From BD1-7 clade bacterium (lineage in GTDB: Bacteria; Pseudomonadota; Gammaproteobacteria; Pseudomonadales; DT-91), in NCBI GenBank assembly GCA_902705835.1, contig CACSIN010000012.1:181346-245345 (forward strand): 64,000 nt of DNA, written 5' to 3'. Positions 8,678-17,004 of this stretch are shown in pieces; position 1 is the stretch's first letter, and the number at the start of each line of letters is the position of its first letter. A model generated the notes under the pieces. That model did not search any database. It had not been told where the DNA came from and worked only from the letters and a program-made list of their open reading frames with translations. The translations under genes and the position numbers were made by a program.

Positions 8678-9769
8678 GTGATACGCGATAGCTACGAAGC
8701 CTGCTCAAGATCTGGGATGCCCATCAAGCATGCCCGCTGTTTTCAGCGTGTTGCCGATTTGTTGCAATGCGTAATCGCCAGCCGATCAGTGGGCCGCTAT
8801 GCAACGGGGTTGATCATGGAGGGATATGCATCTAAGGGTTTTCATGTCAAAGCGAAATCCTGCAATTGGGGGCCAATGGCCGGTTTTGTTTTGGCCGACC
8901 CACGCTTCACCAAACGCGGGGGATCTATCGAGGCACGAGGCTCACAACGCAAAGACGTACATACCGCACTGTATCGATATCACGCCGGTCAAATACAGGT
9001 TTTTATTTCTGAAAATCGGCGTAAAGAACTTGAACAAATGCACTGTATGACACGTATTGGCGGCAAGATTAATGCCATGCGTTATTCGGCTGTTTCACCC
9101 GATGGCGCGCGAATGGAATTCGTATTAAAACGCACAATGAATGCTCCTGGTGCCTGTGGTCAGCAATTATGGGGCGTGTTTTATGGCGCCAATGAAGTTG
9201 CCTTACCATCAGCACCAGACCAACCCACTTCAGCAACCGGCGACGATCTTTTACCCGTATTGGCTCTTGTTGACCCTATGTGCAGCCCTTCACTGACCGG
9301 ATTATATCGCTCTGCGATGACCGGCGATTACGATCTATGGGCGGTATTTCCACGAGCAACTGTCTACAGTCCTACCGATGCCGATCGCCGGCCAGTGCCT
9401 AGATCGAACCGACATGTGGTATCTATCCGGGAATTTATCCGCCATGAAGATCCGCATATGGGCAATATTACTCAACGCATTGCTATCACAGTAAAAAGTG
9501 CTCTGAATCTTGCAATTCAACGTGCCGGATACACCGGCGGTGACATGGTACATCACAGCGATGAAGCCGGTAGGCCGCTGGTTTCTGAGGTTGAACTAGA
9601 GTTTATTGCGTTTATCCCCGGCCAACGCGATGCTGTGTTTATCGAGAGCTTGGATGATCTGAAAGAGTTCTTTGACAATGTAATACGCGAGTATCACATT
9701 ACCTTCAATCCGGGCTGGCAGGTACAGCTGGGGTTTTCAGCGACGCCACAGGGGAATTGGGAGATTTAG
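8678..9769 (+). CDS. ExoY/edema-factor-type (class II) nucleotidyl cyclase
   Basis: A protein of about 363 residues, close to Pseudomonas ExoY in length. Residues run through EGYASKGFHVKAKSCNWGP, the ATP-lysine block; the two lysines seven apart (K53 and K60) match CyaA K58/K65 and ExoY K81/K88. TGDYDLWAVFP gives the metal aspartates D217/D219 (CyaA D188/D190). GNITQR and MVHHSDEAGRP match the third conserved block with its catalytic histidine. The asparagine six residues after that histidine in CyaA and ExoY is Arg299 here. ExoY, CyaA and anthrax EF are host-activated toxins making cAMP or cGMP. No secretion system or signal peptide is visible. GTG 8678 is preceded by GAGG; a TTG at 8651 is an alternative start without a ribosome-binding site. 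Confidence 0.88.
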   Translation: MIRDSYEACSRSGMPIKHARCFQRVADLLQCVIASRSVGRYATGLIMEGYASKGFHVKAKSCNWGPMAGFVLADPRFTKRGGSIEARGSQRKDVHTALYRYHAGQIQVFISENRRKELEQMHCMTRIGGKINAMRYSAVSPDGARMEFVLKRTMNAPGACGQQLWGVFYGANEVALPSAPDQPTSATGDDLLPVLALVDPMCSPSLTGLYRSAMTGDYDLWAVFPRATVYSPTDADRRPVPRSNRHVVSIREFIRHEDPHMGNITQRIAITVKSALNLAIQRAGYTGGDMVHHSDEAGRPLVSEVELEFIAFIPGQRDAVFIESLDDLKEFFDNVIREYHITFNPGWQVQLGFSATPQGNWEI

Positions 9770-9828
9770 ACGCGGAGAATACCTCGCTTGCTCCATACTA
9801 ACCGCTCCGAATTAGCGGTGCCGCCCTA

Positions 9829-10296
9829 TCAGCAAAGCCACCGATTCATTTGCGGATAACACTTCTCTCCAGCAGCATGAGTAAGTTGTTTCCATTCAAG
9901 AATAGGTAAACCGATAAAGGTACCATGTTCGAATTGCTCGATTAACCAGTCGCTGTCTCCTTTGTAACCGCCTTGATGAAACAACTCTTCCACCGGAAAC
10001 CCGATAAAACAACTAGCCGCGTACGACCAAGCGATCGCGCCCATTTCCATTCCCCCATCGTCACCAACATCACCTGACATTAATACACGTTCGTCTTCAT
10101 TTAGCAGTGCCAGATGTCCGGCTTCGTGAAGAATATCGCCAGGGTATGCGAGTTGGTCTAGATCAACCAGGATGCGACCGTTATGGCAACAAACGCCGGG
10201 AAGAAAAGTATCCTGGGTTAACGGCGTCAGCTCGATACTCAAACCGATTTCGTGTAGAAAACTCACGATAGTATTCACGAGATTTTCTGAATTCAT
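9829..10296 (-). CDS. HExxH-motif protein, predicted zinc-metallopeptidase-like
   Basis: A 155-residue soluble protein with no signal peptide. The motif HEAGH at residues 57-61 follows a hydrophobic DIL, as in gluzincin-type peptidases. A downstream glutamate in GMEMGAIAWSYAA (E84) could be the third zinc ligand. Peptidase activity is inferred from the motif only, as I do not recognise a characterised family. The ATG is preceded by AAAGGA with good spacing. It is convergent with the ExoY-like gene, separated by only 59 bp containing a small hairpin (ACCGCT/AGCGGT). A TGAT-N4-ATCA element lies just upstream of its start. Confidence 0.7.
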   Translation of the reverse strand: MNSENLVNTIVSFLHEIGLSIELTPLTQDTFLPGVCCHNGRILVDLDQLAYPGDILHEAGHLALLNEDERVLMSGDVGDDGGMEMGAIAWSYAASCFIGFPVEELFHQGGYKGDSDWLIEQFEHGTFIGLPILEWKQLTHAAGEKCYPQMNRWLC

Positions 10297-10400
10297 ACGC
10301 GTATTCCTTTACTGGCATCCATGCTTGAAACAGTGATGATCGAGATCACGATATCTTGGTGGCGCGCAAGAAAGTGTCGATAAGAGAACGTTTTTTCGGG

Positions 10401-11033
10401 TTACTCATTCGTCTCAACCGAACGATAAAATCCATAACACACCAACGCACTAAACCCGCCTACTAGGCATCCGGCTATCAGATCACTCAAAAAGTGGTAA
10501 TACATAACTAACTGCCCGGTCAAAACCAAAGCCATAAGCAGCGCACAAAACCAGCGAAGCCGTGGGTAGAGCAACGCAACGCAGATCGCAAAGGCAGCGA
10601 TAAATGCAGCATGACCGGAAGGAAACGATTGATAGATATCATTGTTCGAAAACCAGTGAAAGCCGTACACCCCATCTTGCAAAAACGAGGGGTTATCGTG
10701 TTTAAACGTATCTGGCCAGGCTCGCCCAAACACCGCCTTTAAAACGGTACGAAAAGACTGCGACATAAACACAGCCATACACACAACAAATAAGGGTAAG
10801 TCATTCGGCCTTGTATTTTTCTTTAGCAGGCGAATAGCAAAAACAACGCTAAAAACAAATATCCCTACGCCGATCACTTGCGTAATCGTGTTAGCGAAGT
10901 AGTGAAAAATCACCATAGAACGTGAATCATGCGCGCTAAAAAAGTGCACGAAGGGTCGATCCAGATATACATAACTGATGATGATCGCGACAACGGAAAC
11001 TGCAATAAGCACAGAAAGTCGAATGGCATTCAT
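10401..11033 (-). CDS. PAP2 superfamily membrane phosphatase
   Basis: A 210-residue integral membrane phosphatase of the type-2 phosphatidic-acid phosphatase family, likely acting on lipid phosphates such as undecaprenyl pyrophosphate or phosphatidate at the periplasmic face. All three catalytic blocks can be read: KAVFGRAWP (K-x6-R-P), PSGHAAF with its histidine, and YYHFLSDLIAG containing the final His and Asp. About five to six hydrophobic helices alternate with these. It is a single gene, 100 bp downstream (on the minus strand) of a small intergenic region. Confidence 0.9.
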   Translation of the reverse strand: MNAIRLSVLIAVSVVAIIISYVYLDRPFVHFFSAHDSRSMVIFHYFANTITQVIGVGIFVFSVVFAIRLLKKNTRPNDLPLFVVCMAVFMSQSFRTVLKAVFGRAWPDTFKHDNPSFLQDGVYGFHWFSNNDIYQSFPSGHAAFIAAFAICVALLYPRLRWFCALLMALVLTGQLVMYYHFLSDLIAGCLVGGFSALVCYGFYRSVETNE

Positions 11034-11249
11034 GTTGGGCTTACCCTATCGCACACGCATCAGGCAATCACGATAAGCCTTCAAAGTGCGGTGGTATTGA
11101 TTGGATGGGGTGCGTAGCTATGCTCTTGGCCTGCTTCTGCTCAGGTTCAATGCAGTAGCGCTCGTGAAACTATATGCAAAGATAACCAGCAAATATTCTA
11201 GCGTGCTACCCACGATAACAGCGAATATTTACGAACCATTGACTGTAAG

Positions 11250-11432
11250 TTAGTCGTCGCTTCTGAAAATACAGTGTTTTGCATAGTCCCCGGCTTCGTT
11301 TGCAGTCCAGTCACCTTTGGATTTTTCATCCATTTGGCTACACCATGCTTTACTGCCGATTTCTGGAGAGCACGCAGTAGCAATTATAAAAATCGGCAGT
11401 AAGCCGATTAAGCGGTAGGTTTTCATGTTCAT
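11250..11432 (-). CDS. DUF3012 small lipoprotein
   Basis: About 60 residues from the ATG at 11432. A lipoprotein signal (LIGLLPIFIIATAC) leads to a lipidated cysteine. The mature part matches the DUF3012 signature closely: CSPEIGSKAWCSQM, then EKSKGDWTANEAGDYAKHCIF. The family is a short gammaproteobacterial envelope protein of unknown role with two conserved cysteines. An internal ATG at 11426 is an alternative start. Confidence 0.85.
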   Translation of the reverse strand: MNMKTYRLIGLLPIFIIATACSPEIGSKAWCSQMDEKSKGDWTANEAGDYAKHCIFRSDD

Positions 11433-11564
11433 TTCTAGTATCCCGTAGCGTTGATTTTGCCCGTTATGAGGCAGGCTGGCGGCGGCTACAAGTATCTGAA
11501 ATGATTGAGAAGAGTGCAAATGTCTCACGACCGCGATATGGAATTACGTCGTGAGAGAAAGCCA

Positions 11565-11765
11565 TTAGTCGTTTGAATGTGAGATCGGTATCAAAATAGG
11601 CTGCTGCAGCATCGATGCGGCTGCACCAACAACCGGTGCCGCCCAGATAAAAGCCAACAGGCGTTGACGCTTCCAGGTATCACCACGGGCGCCGTTGAAC
11701 AAACGCGCTGTTGCATATGTGTTCAGTACAATGACAAAAGCGAAGAACAGGGTCATAGTCAGCAT
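11565..11765 (-). CDS. small two-helix membrane protein
   Basis: About 66 residues. The ATG at 11765 has GGAG eight bases upstream and was preferred over GTG 11774. Two hydrophobic helices (MLTMTLFFAFVIVLNTY and LLAFIWAAPVVGAAASML) are joined by a basic loop NGARGDTWKRQR. No named family was recognised; the architecture resembles small membrane proteins encoded near respiratory genes. A perfect FNR/ANR box lies about 95 bp upstream, suggesting induction at low oxygen. Confidence 0.6.
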   Translation of the reverse strand: MLTMTLFFAFVIVLNTYATARLFNGARGDTWKRQRLLAFIWAAPVVGAAASMLQQPILIPISHSND

Positions 11766-11802
11766 GGGATGCACTCCAATCGCATTTTCGATGTTTTAAT
11801 CG

Positions 11803-11886
11803 TTGTTATTGTTATTTCTGCACCAAACATGCCAATGTCGATTCTTAAACCACATCAAACTTGATCCAGATCAATAACAATAACAA
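11803..11886. repeat. inverted repeat of an AATAAC-type simple repeat
   Basis: TTGTTATTGTTATT (11803-11816) and AATAACAATAACAA (11873-11886) are exact reverse complements, 56 bp apart. The AATAAC unit continues to about 11890. It flanks the FNR box and may be a low-complexity coincidence. Confidence 0.6.
11861..11874. promoter_or_regulatory. FNR/ANR box
   Basis: TTGATCCAGATCAA is an exact match to the FNR/ANR consensus TTGAT-N4-ATCAA. It lies about 95 bp upstream of the small membrane protein start at 11765, within the loop and right arm of a longer inverted repeat. Confidence 0.65.
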
Positions 11887-12040
11887 TAACAGGAAATTTC
11901 CGAATGAGGCAAATATAACGAGTGTTTAATATAGGGTGAAATACGGCCGAACGTGCACAAGGTCACACTAAGCTATCGTTGTGCGCGGGCGCTCACGCGT
12001 TATCCGGTTTTAGGCACTAGCATCGGTAGTCTACGTACCT

Positions 12041-12628
12041 TTATGTGAGCGCAGATATTTCTCGCTGATCAACATATGTTAAACAGTACTCGTTGCAACA
12101 ATGCCAGTGTAACTCAGTCAGATTCACTTCGAAGGGGGGTATTGATAGGTTCGCTGGCACACAGCTGCGGCCTGTATCAATTGCGGTGCGCACGTCGCCA
12201 AACGTTTTAGATGTGCACCATATCGAGAGCGTTTTTCCAACGGAAATGCAACTATATCCACTTTGTTAGAGACGGTATCAGTACAGCCAAACAGCTCTAA
12301 TGTTAGATAACAAATCGCCACTATATACTTCTAAATCTTCTGCCGAATAACGCTTAGATACCCCCTCGCCAGATACAACCGGATTTACAGCAAACTCATC
12401 AAATAGCTAATCGATCGCAGTGCTTTCGTACTCAACGGCAACCACAGAACAGCCTTTATCCAGTATCCATGCGATATCACGTGCCCTCCCACATAAAAGC
12501 ACAAACATACGAGCCGCAGACCCAAGATTTAGCGCTCCGAAACACGTCACTAGAGATTGATTGGGCGTACCCTGGTGAACTCTGATTTTGTTATTAACCC
12601 AACGGCTATGCCAGTAATCAAAATCCAT
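12041..12628 (-). pseudogene. decayed thiopurine S-methyltransferase
   Basis: This is a near full-length relic of the SAM-dependent TPMT family (about 210 residues when intact). From ATG 12628 it reads MDFDYWHSRWVNNKIRVHQG, then the SAM motif VLLCGRARDIAWILDKG and VVAVEYESTA, which match TPMT (WHxRW, PLCGKSxDxxWL, GVExS). A TAG at 12407-12409 interrupts it; the same frame continues LFDEFAVNPVVSGEG and KRYSAEDLEVYSGDLL. The match then moves to another frame near 12308 (VDIVAFPLEKRSRYGAHL, CAPQLI) and shifts again at a run of six G at 12134-12139 (YPPFEVNLTEL, YVDQREISAL). One nonsense and two frameshift lesions make it non-functional. Sequencing error would have to explain all three. Confidence 0.75.
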
Positions 12629-12754
12629 GATCGCTATGCCTGTGCGTAAGTCGATAGATTTCTTAAAAACACACAATCTGTAGCTTATGCCATTGATTAA
12701 AAAACGTAAGACGATATCCTGCGTTTTTCCATCAACCAGAAAGGAGTGCATGGA

Positions 12755-13201
12755 ATGCGACTTCCCACATCAACACGCGTAGCAACATTGCTGATCAGCT
12801 TGATCGCATTAATGGCGGTCAACGCATCAGCAAAGATATACACCTGGACTGACGAGAACGGCAAAAAGCACTTTACCGACAAACCACCTAAAGATTCTAA
12901 CGACTACGACACCGTGGTAACAAAACCAATTAACGTACAGCAGGCCGTATCTGTCTCGCCACAAAGCACCGATGATGTCGACCAACTGGCATCAAACGAT
13001 ACGCCGCGTAAAGCAAAATCGTGGGCGGCAAAAAATTGCAAATCAGCCCGCAAATTCACCTACTACGCCACGCAATATACCGCCGCCAAAGTCAAAGTGT
13101 GTAAGAAGCAGATCCCAGGTGACTATCGACAGCATTTGTCTGGCTACAGCTATGACCCGGCGCTATACAACTACGACCCGAATAAAACGTCTCGCAAATA
13201 G
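12755..13201 (+). CDS. DUF4124 domain-containing secreted protein
   Basis: About 148 residues. The ATG at 12755 has AAGGAG eight bases upstream and opens a Sec signal (TRVATLLISLIALMAVNASA). The mature N-terminus KIYTWTDENGKKHFTDKPP is the DUF4124 signature, found in small gammaproteobacterial envelope proteins of unknown role. The C-terminal half has two cysteines and a lysine-rich stretch. A GTG at 12746 would only lengthen the signal. It is divergent from the TPMT relic. Confidence 0.85.
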   Translation: MRLPTSTRVATLLISLIALMAVNASAKIYTWTDENGKKHFTDKPPKDSNDYDTVVTKPINVQQAVSVSPQSTDDVDQLASNDTPRKAKSWAAKNCKSARKFTYYATQYTAAKVKVCKKQIPGDYRQHLSGYSYDPALYNYDPNKTSRK

Positions 13202-13294
13202 TATGCTGGGAATACTGTGTTCATCTATCGAGGTTTATAACGATCGGTGAACCAACAACCTGGCCTACTGACGAAGAAGGGTAGCCTCAGAACC

Positions 13295-13313
13295 GTAAGT
13301 AAGTAAGTAAGTG
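13295..13313. repeat. GTAA tetranucleotide repeat
   Basis: Four GTAA units plus GTG stand in tandem, 60 bp upstream of the gene at 13374. Slipped-strand variation is possible here but not shown. Confidence 0.8.
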
Positions 13314-13373
13314 ACCAACGCTATCGAAAAGGCGGTAAAATACCATCGCTAGTTACAACGGGAAGCAAACACC

Positions 13374-14279
13374 ATGAACGTATTAGTTGTCGGAGGCTCT
13401 GGCCTCATCGGCGGTGAAATCGCCTTACACCTCAAAGCCAACGGTCACGATGTGACGATAATGTCGCGCACGTCCCCTGTTGCACCAGCACTGGCATCAT
13501 TGAGTTTCATCCAGGCCGATTACATCAACGATACGATCGACCCCGCTCGCCTGGAAGGTTTCGACTGGCTGGTCTTTTCAGCCGCTGCAGATATTCGTAA
13601 CGTACCGATGGATGGTTCCGAATCCCCGGATAGCTTCTATGCGCGCGCCAACGATAAAGCCGTGCCGGAATTTATCGCAGCGGCTAAAGCCGCGGGCGTA
13701 AAAAAGGTCGTTTACATCGGTACCTTCTACCCGCAAGTGGCACCACAACAAATCGGTGTTTGCCCCTATGTTACGTCGCGCCACAACACCTGTGAATCGG
13801 TGTTGGCACTTGCGGATGAACATTTCAGTGTCTTTGCGTTGAATGCGCCATTTGTGTTGGGTTTCATCGAGGGATTGCCGGTACCACACCTCTCTGCCAT
13901 TGTTGATTATGCCAGCGGTAAAATACCCGATATGCCTGACTTTGCCCCCGTTGGCGGCACCAACCATATAACCTCCAAATCAGTCGCAGAGGCCGCTTTA
14001 AATGCCTTTAATCAAGGTACATCTGGCACAGCGTATTTGATTGGTGATGTCAATCTGACATGGCAAGAATATCTGGAGCTGTGGTTTTCTGCGGCAGGAA
14101 ACCCGAAAACGTTGCCAGTGCTCGATCAAGAACACCCGATGTTTCCTTATGTAATCCAGTTTGCCGGCCCCGGCACCACTGTGAGCTTCGAACTAGACAC
14201 ACAGACCCAAACAGAGCTGGATTATTCGAGAAACCAGATCAGCGCCATGATCGAGACTGTTGTTGCAGCCCACCGCTAG
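13374..14279 (+). CDS. NAD-dependent epimerase/dehydratase family protein
   Basis: A 301-residue extended-SDR protein. The Rossmann dinucleotide motif is GGSGLIGGEIA at residues 7-17, followed by the acidic/basic strand end VTIMSR, which suggests NADP(H) preference. FSAAADIRNVP lies at the strand-4 position, and the catalytic region around YIGTFYPQ lacks an obvious YxxxK, so activity may be atypical. The C-terminal part is the substrate lobe (SKSVAEAALNAFN, YLIGDVNLTWQEY). Substrate is unknown. It is a single gene, with a Crp-type regulator starting 95 bp downstream. Confidence 0.8.
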   Translation: MNVLVVGGSGLIGGEIALHLKANGHDVTIMSRTSPVAPALASLSFIQADYINDTIDPARLEGFDWLVFSAAADIRNVPMDGSESPDSFYARANDKAVPEFIAAAKAAGVKKVVYIGTFYPQVAPQQIGVCPYVTSRHNTCESVLALADEHFSVFALNAPFVLGFIEGLPVPHLSAIVDYASGKIPDMPDFAPVGGTNHITSKSVAEAALNAFNQGTSGTAYLIGDVNLTWQEYLELWFSAAGNPKTLPVLDQEHPMFPYVIQFAGPGTTVSFELDTQTQTELDYSRNQISAMIETVVAAHR

Positions 14280-14373
14280 CGTTTGGGCATGTCTGCCAAC
14301 GCGCCACACTAACTGGGATGATGATATGCTTGTTTCGGCATTCATCATCTTACTAATTTCAAATGTCTAAATC

Positions 14374-14964
14374 ATGACCGCACCCCACGCAATACTACAG
14401 GCTTTAAAACACGCCCTCGATGATTACTACCCGATCAGCGACAGTACCTGGCAGGCTTTTGAAGCTATCATCACGGTGCGTCGATTAGATAAACATGACG
14501 TGCTCTACCCCGCAGGCAGCATACCCGCTAGTTTCGCTTGGGTTTACCATGGTTTGATCCGTGGCTATGTCAGTGACGAAAAAGGCAATGAGTACAACAA
14601 GAAATTTTTTGATGAAGGAAAATTCCCCGGTGCCATGTCGGCATTACTGACGCATACGCCATCAAAGCTAGCGTTCGATGCATTGGAGGAAACCTTATTG
14701 GTAGAAATTGACTTCAGGCGCTATCGCCAATTACTGCTAGCACACAACGATTTGAAAATGTTCCAAATCTACTACCTCGAAAAAAACTGGTTGCTCGATA
14801 AGGACGCACGTGAGATCTCGATTGTTCAGCTTGATGCCAGTGCACGGTATCAGCAATTTCTCGCCGACTACCCCACCCTTGCAGAGCGTCTGCCCCAATA
14901 TCACATTGCTTCTCACCTGGGTATTACACCGACCCAGTTGAGCCGCATACGAAGATCTTCCTGA
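14374..14964 (+). CDS. Crp/Fnr family transcriptional regulator
   Basis: 196 residues. The N-terminal cyclic-nucleotide-binding fold is readable as VRRLDKHDVLYPAGSIPASF, with the short beta-roll and FDEGKFPGAMSALL. The C-terminal helix-turn-helix is HIASHLGITPTQLSRIRR. No iron-sulfur cysteine cluster is present, so it is not a canonical oxygen sensor. This subtype typically regulates a neighbouring oxidoreductase operon, which fits the nitroreductase gene starting 91 bp downstream, although control of it is inference. The canonical cAMP-binding arginine-serine pair is not evident. Confidence 0.85.
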   Translation: MTAPHAILQALKHALDDYYPISDSTWQAFEAIITVRRLDKHDVLYPAGSIPASFAWVYHGLIRGYVSDEKGNEYNKKFFDEGKFPGAMSALLTHTPSKLAFDALEETLLVEIDFRRYRQLLLAHNDLKMFQIYYLEKNWLLDKDAREISIVQLDASARYQQFLADYPTLAERLPQYHIASHLGITPTQLSRIRRSS

Positions 14965-15055
14965 TTCTATCAACCTATGTAAATGCCCAATCGGCATTGC
15001 CCGCTTATTATCCTCGTCATCTTCAAACACGATGCAATAACACGAGGGTAACATC

Positions 15056-15682
15056 ATGACACTGATTGACGCATTGAACTGGCGCTACGCTGTAAAGACC
15101 TTTTCAGAACGCATTGTTAGCACAGAAACACGCAATGAATTAATTGAAGCGGTACGTTTGACGCCATCCTGCTACGGATTACAACCTTATCGATTAATCC
15201 GCGTCACTGCAGAAGATACGCGCCAACGGCTAGTAGATCATGCTTGGGGTCAAAACAAAGTACTCGACAGTTCTGATCTATTCGTTTTTGCCGTACACAC
15301 GGATGGCATTAGCGCCATCGTTGATCGCTACCTGCAGTGCCAAAGTAACATCAGAGGCGAATCACTAAACTCTCTCAATGATTTTCGTCAATACCTGATA
15401 ACTACACTCGGCCAAAAAGATAACGCGGAGGTCATCCAATGGGCACATCGGCAGGCTTATATCGCACTAGGCCAATTAACGACTGCTGCCGCCATCCAAG
15501 GTGTAGACACCTGCCCGATGGAAGGCATCAACACTGCAGGTTTTGATCGCGTGCTAGGGCTAGAATCCGCCCACCTAACAACATCAGTTGCTTGCGTTAT
15601 CGGCTATAGAGACGCAGAAGACAGTCAGGCCTCGGTACCAAAAGTTCGCTTCCCAACTGCTGATTTTTTGGTGGAGATGTAA
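15056..15682 (+). CDS. nitroreductase-family NAD(P)H-dependent oxidoreductase
   Basis: 208 residues, the usual length for NfsB-like flavoproteins. Motifs include RYAVKTFSER near the N-terminus (FMN phosphate contacts), RLTPSCYGLQPYRLIRV, and the C-terminal GVDTCPMEGINTAGFDRVLGL, which matches the family's CPMEGF region. It would bind FMN and reduce nitro compounds or quinones. It is first in a tight operon: its TAA overlaps the start of the next gene (TAAATG), and the third gene overlaps in turn. GAGGG lies before the ATG. Confidence 0.88.
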   Translation: MTLIDALNWRYAVKTFSERIVSTETRNELIEAVRLTPSCYGLQPYRLIRVTAEDTRQRLVDHAWGQNKVLDSSDLFVFAVHTDGISAIVDRYLQCQSNIRGESLNSLNDFRQYLITTLGQKDNAEVIQWAHRQAYIALGQLTTAAAIQGVDTCPMEGINTAGFDRVLGLESAHLTTSVACVIGYRDAEDSQASVPKVRFPTADFLVEM

Positions 15683-16141
15683 ATGAACATTCTGCCTCTA
15701 CTCGCGATAGCGGCCGGCGTTGCTATTTCTTTACAAGCAACGTTAAATGCTCGCCTCGGTGTTCTGATCGACAGCGCATTGCTAAGCACCGGATTCGCAT
15801 TTTCGGTTGGAGCAATTATCTGCTGGGTAATCGCGATTGCATCCGGCCAACTAGCAAGCAGTGCCGATCAACTAACCCACGCCCCCCTTTATTTGTATGT
15901 ATCGGGCGGTTTTCTGGGTGCATTAGGGGTTGGTATGCTCTATTTCTTGATCCCTAAAATCGGCATTGGCCCAATGACGGTATTTTCTCTTGGTGGACAA
16001 CTCTTCGTCGCTACAATTGCCAGCCACTTCGGCTGGTTCGATCTCCCTCAAAGCTCAGTCACTCCCATAAAACTCATCGGTATAGCAACCCTGATTGTGG
16101 GTGTGGTTTTAACAAACAGTGAGGTGCTTTATGCACATTGA
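15683..16141 (+). CDS. YdcZ-type DMT family transporter
   Basis: 152 residues with about five hydrophobic helices, matching the short DMT_YdcZ family: an N-terminal LLAIAAGVAISLQATLNARLG and the glycine-rich GGFLGALGVGMLYFLIPKIG. It is an inner-membrane carrier of unknown substrate. Its start abuts the nitroreductase stop, and its end overlaps the next start by about 11 bp, so translation is coupled. Confidence 0.88.
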   Translation: MNILPLLAIAAGVAISLQATLNARLGVLIDSALLSTGFAFSVGAIICWVIAIASGQLASSADQLTHAPLYLYVSGGFLGALGVGMLYFLIPKIGIGPMTVFSLGGQLFVATIASHFGWFDLPQSSVTPIKLIGIATLIVGVVLTNSEVLYAH

Positions 16142-16931
16142 TCAGGTAAACAGTCATAAGGTAAAAATTGACCAAGCAAACATCGAAAACCTGACCCAGC
16201 TCTGGTCGGCGTATCAAGCTGATATACAGGTATTCAAGCACGTCACACTAAAGCAAAACCGGAGCTGGCCACATCGCTTGTGGCTGAGTGATTACCGGCC
16301 CGATGCACAGCTTTTAGCGGCGGTAGCTGAGCATACTTCAGCAGACGCTAAACTACCGATCTGGCCAGATCTGGCATCGAACAACAAAGCCGACGCGATC
16401 ACCGCCATGGAAGATCTCATCGTCAACGACCCAGTTTGGTTCGAAGCCATGCGACATACCGCCATGGCACTGGACCTCAACAGCGCCATTGAAGATCCAC
16501 AACGTCCTTCGGGCACAACTCCAACAGCAATGCAGATTCATCAGGTAAAAAACGCCAGTGATATTGCTACTTGGGTCGCGACAGGCAGTAAAGCTTTTGG
16601 CTACACCATTGACCCAGAAATTATTCAGCAGATGGCTGAAAGAGATAATGTTTATATCTACACCGGTATCGAACCAACAACAGGATTAGCAGCCGCGACC
16701 GGTTTGTTGTTTACTACCGGCGACATCGCGGGCATCCATCAGATCGGCGTACCCGCCACGTTTCGTGGCAAGGGTTACGCAAATCAAATGATGCAGGCCT
16801 TGATTCAGCAAGCCAAAAAAACGGGGGCAACAGCGGCCGTGCTTCAAGCATCGGCTGCCGGCCAACCGGTTTATGAAAAGCTCGGGTTCACACCATTGTT
16901 CCCTATTGTCTATTTAAAAAAGACCCTATGA
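16131..16931 (+). CDS. GNAT family N-acetyltransferase
   Basis: About 266 residues from ATG 16131, which is led by GAGG inside the end of the preceding gene. The N-terminal 130 residues are a family-specific extension. The acetyl-CoA-binding GNAT core is C-terminal: IHQIGVPATFRGKGYANQMM, which is the Q/RxxGxG/A loop, followed by AAVLQASAAGQPVYEKLGF, a strongly typical GNAT motif B. The acetyl acceptor is unknown. It is the last gene of the nitroreductase operon. Confidence 0.88.
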   Translation: MHIDQVNSHKVKIDQANIENLTQLWSAYQADIQVFKHVTLKQNRSWPHRLWLSDYRPDAQLLAAVAEHTSADAKLPIWPDLASNNKADAITAMEDLIVNDPVWFEAMRHTAMALDLNSAIEDPQRPSGTTPTAMQIHQVKNASDIATWVATGSKAFGYTIDPEIIQQMAERDNVYIYTGIEPTTGLAAATGLLFTTGDIAGIHQIGVPATFRGKGYANQMMQALIQQAKKTGATAAVLQASAAGQPVYEKLGFTPLFPIVYLKKTL

Positions 16932-17004
16932 ATCCAACCGACCTACATAAATACAACACCATCAAAACAACCCGCATAAGAATCCCCCCAAATACGGGGA
17001 GCAC

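Noticed and set aside
10338..10351. FNR box upstream of the HExxH gene
   Set aside because: Only TGAT-N4-ATCA matches; the outer T and A of the consensus are missing.
12124..12321. A stand-alone 65-residue gene
   Set aside because: It is the middle portion of the same TPMT relic in a shifted frame.
12407..12751. A stand-alone 114-residue gene
   Set aside because: Residues from MDFDYW on match thiopurine methyltransferase, and the match continues past its stop and in other frames, so it is part of a pseudogene.
13295..13313. Phase-variation tract
   Set aside because: Only about four GTAA units, in an intergenic position; there is no sign of altered promoter spacing or frame.
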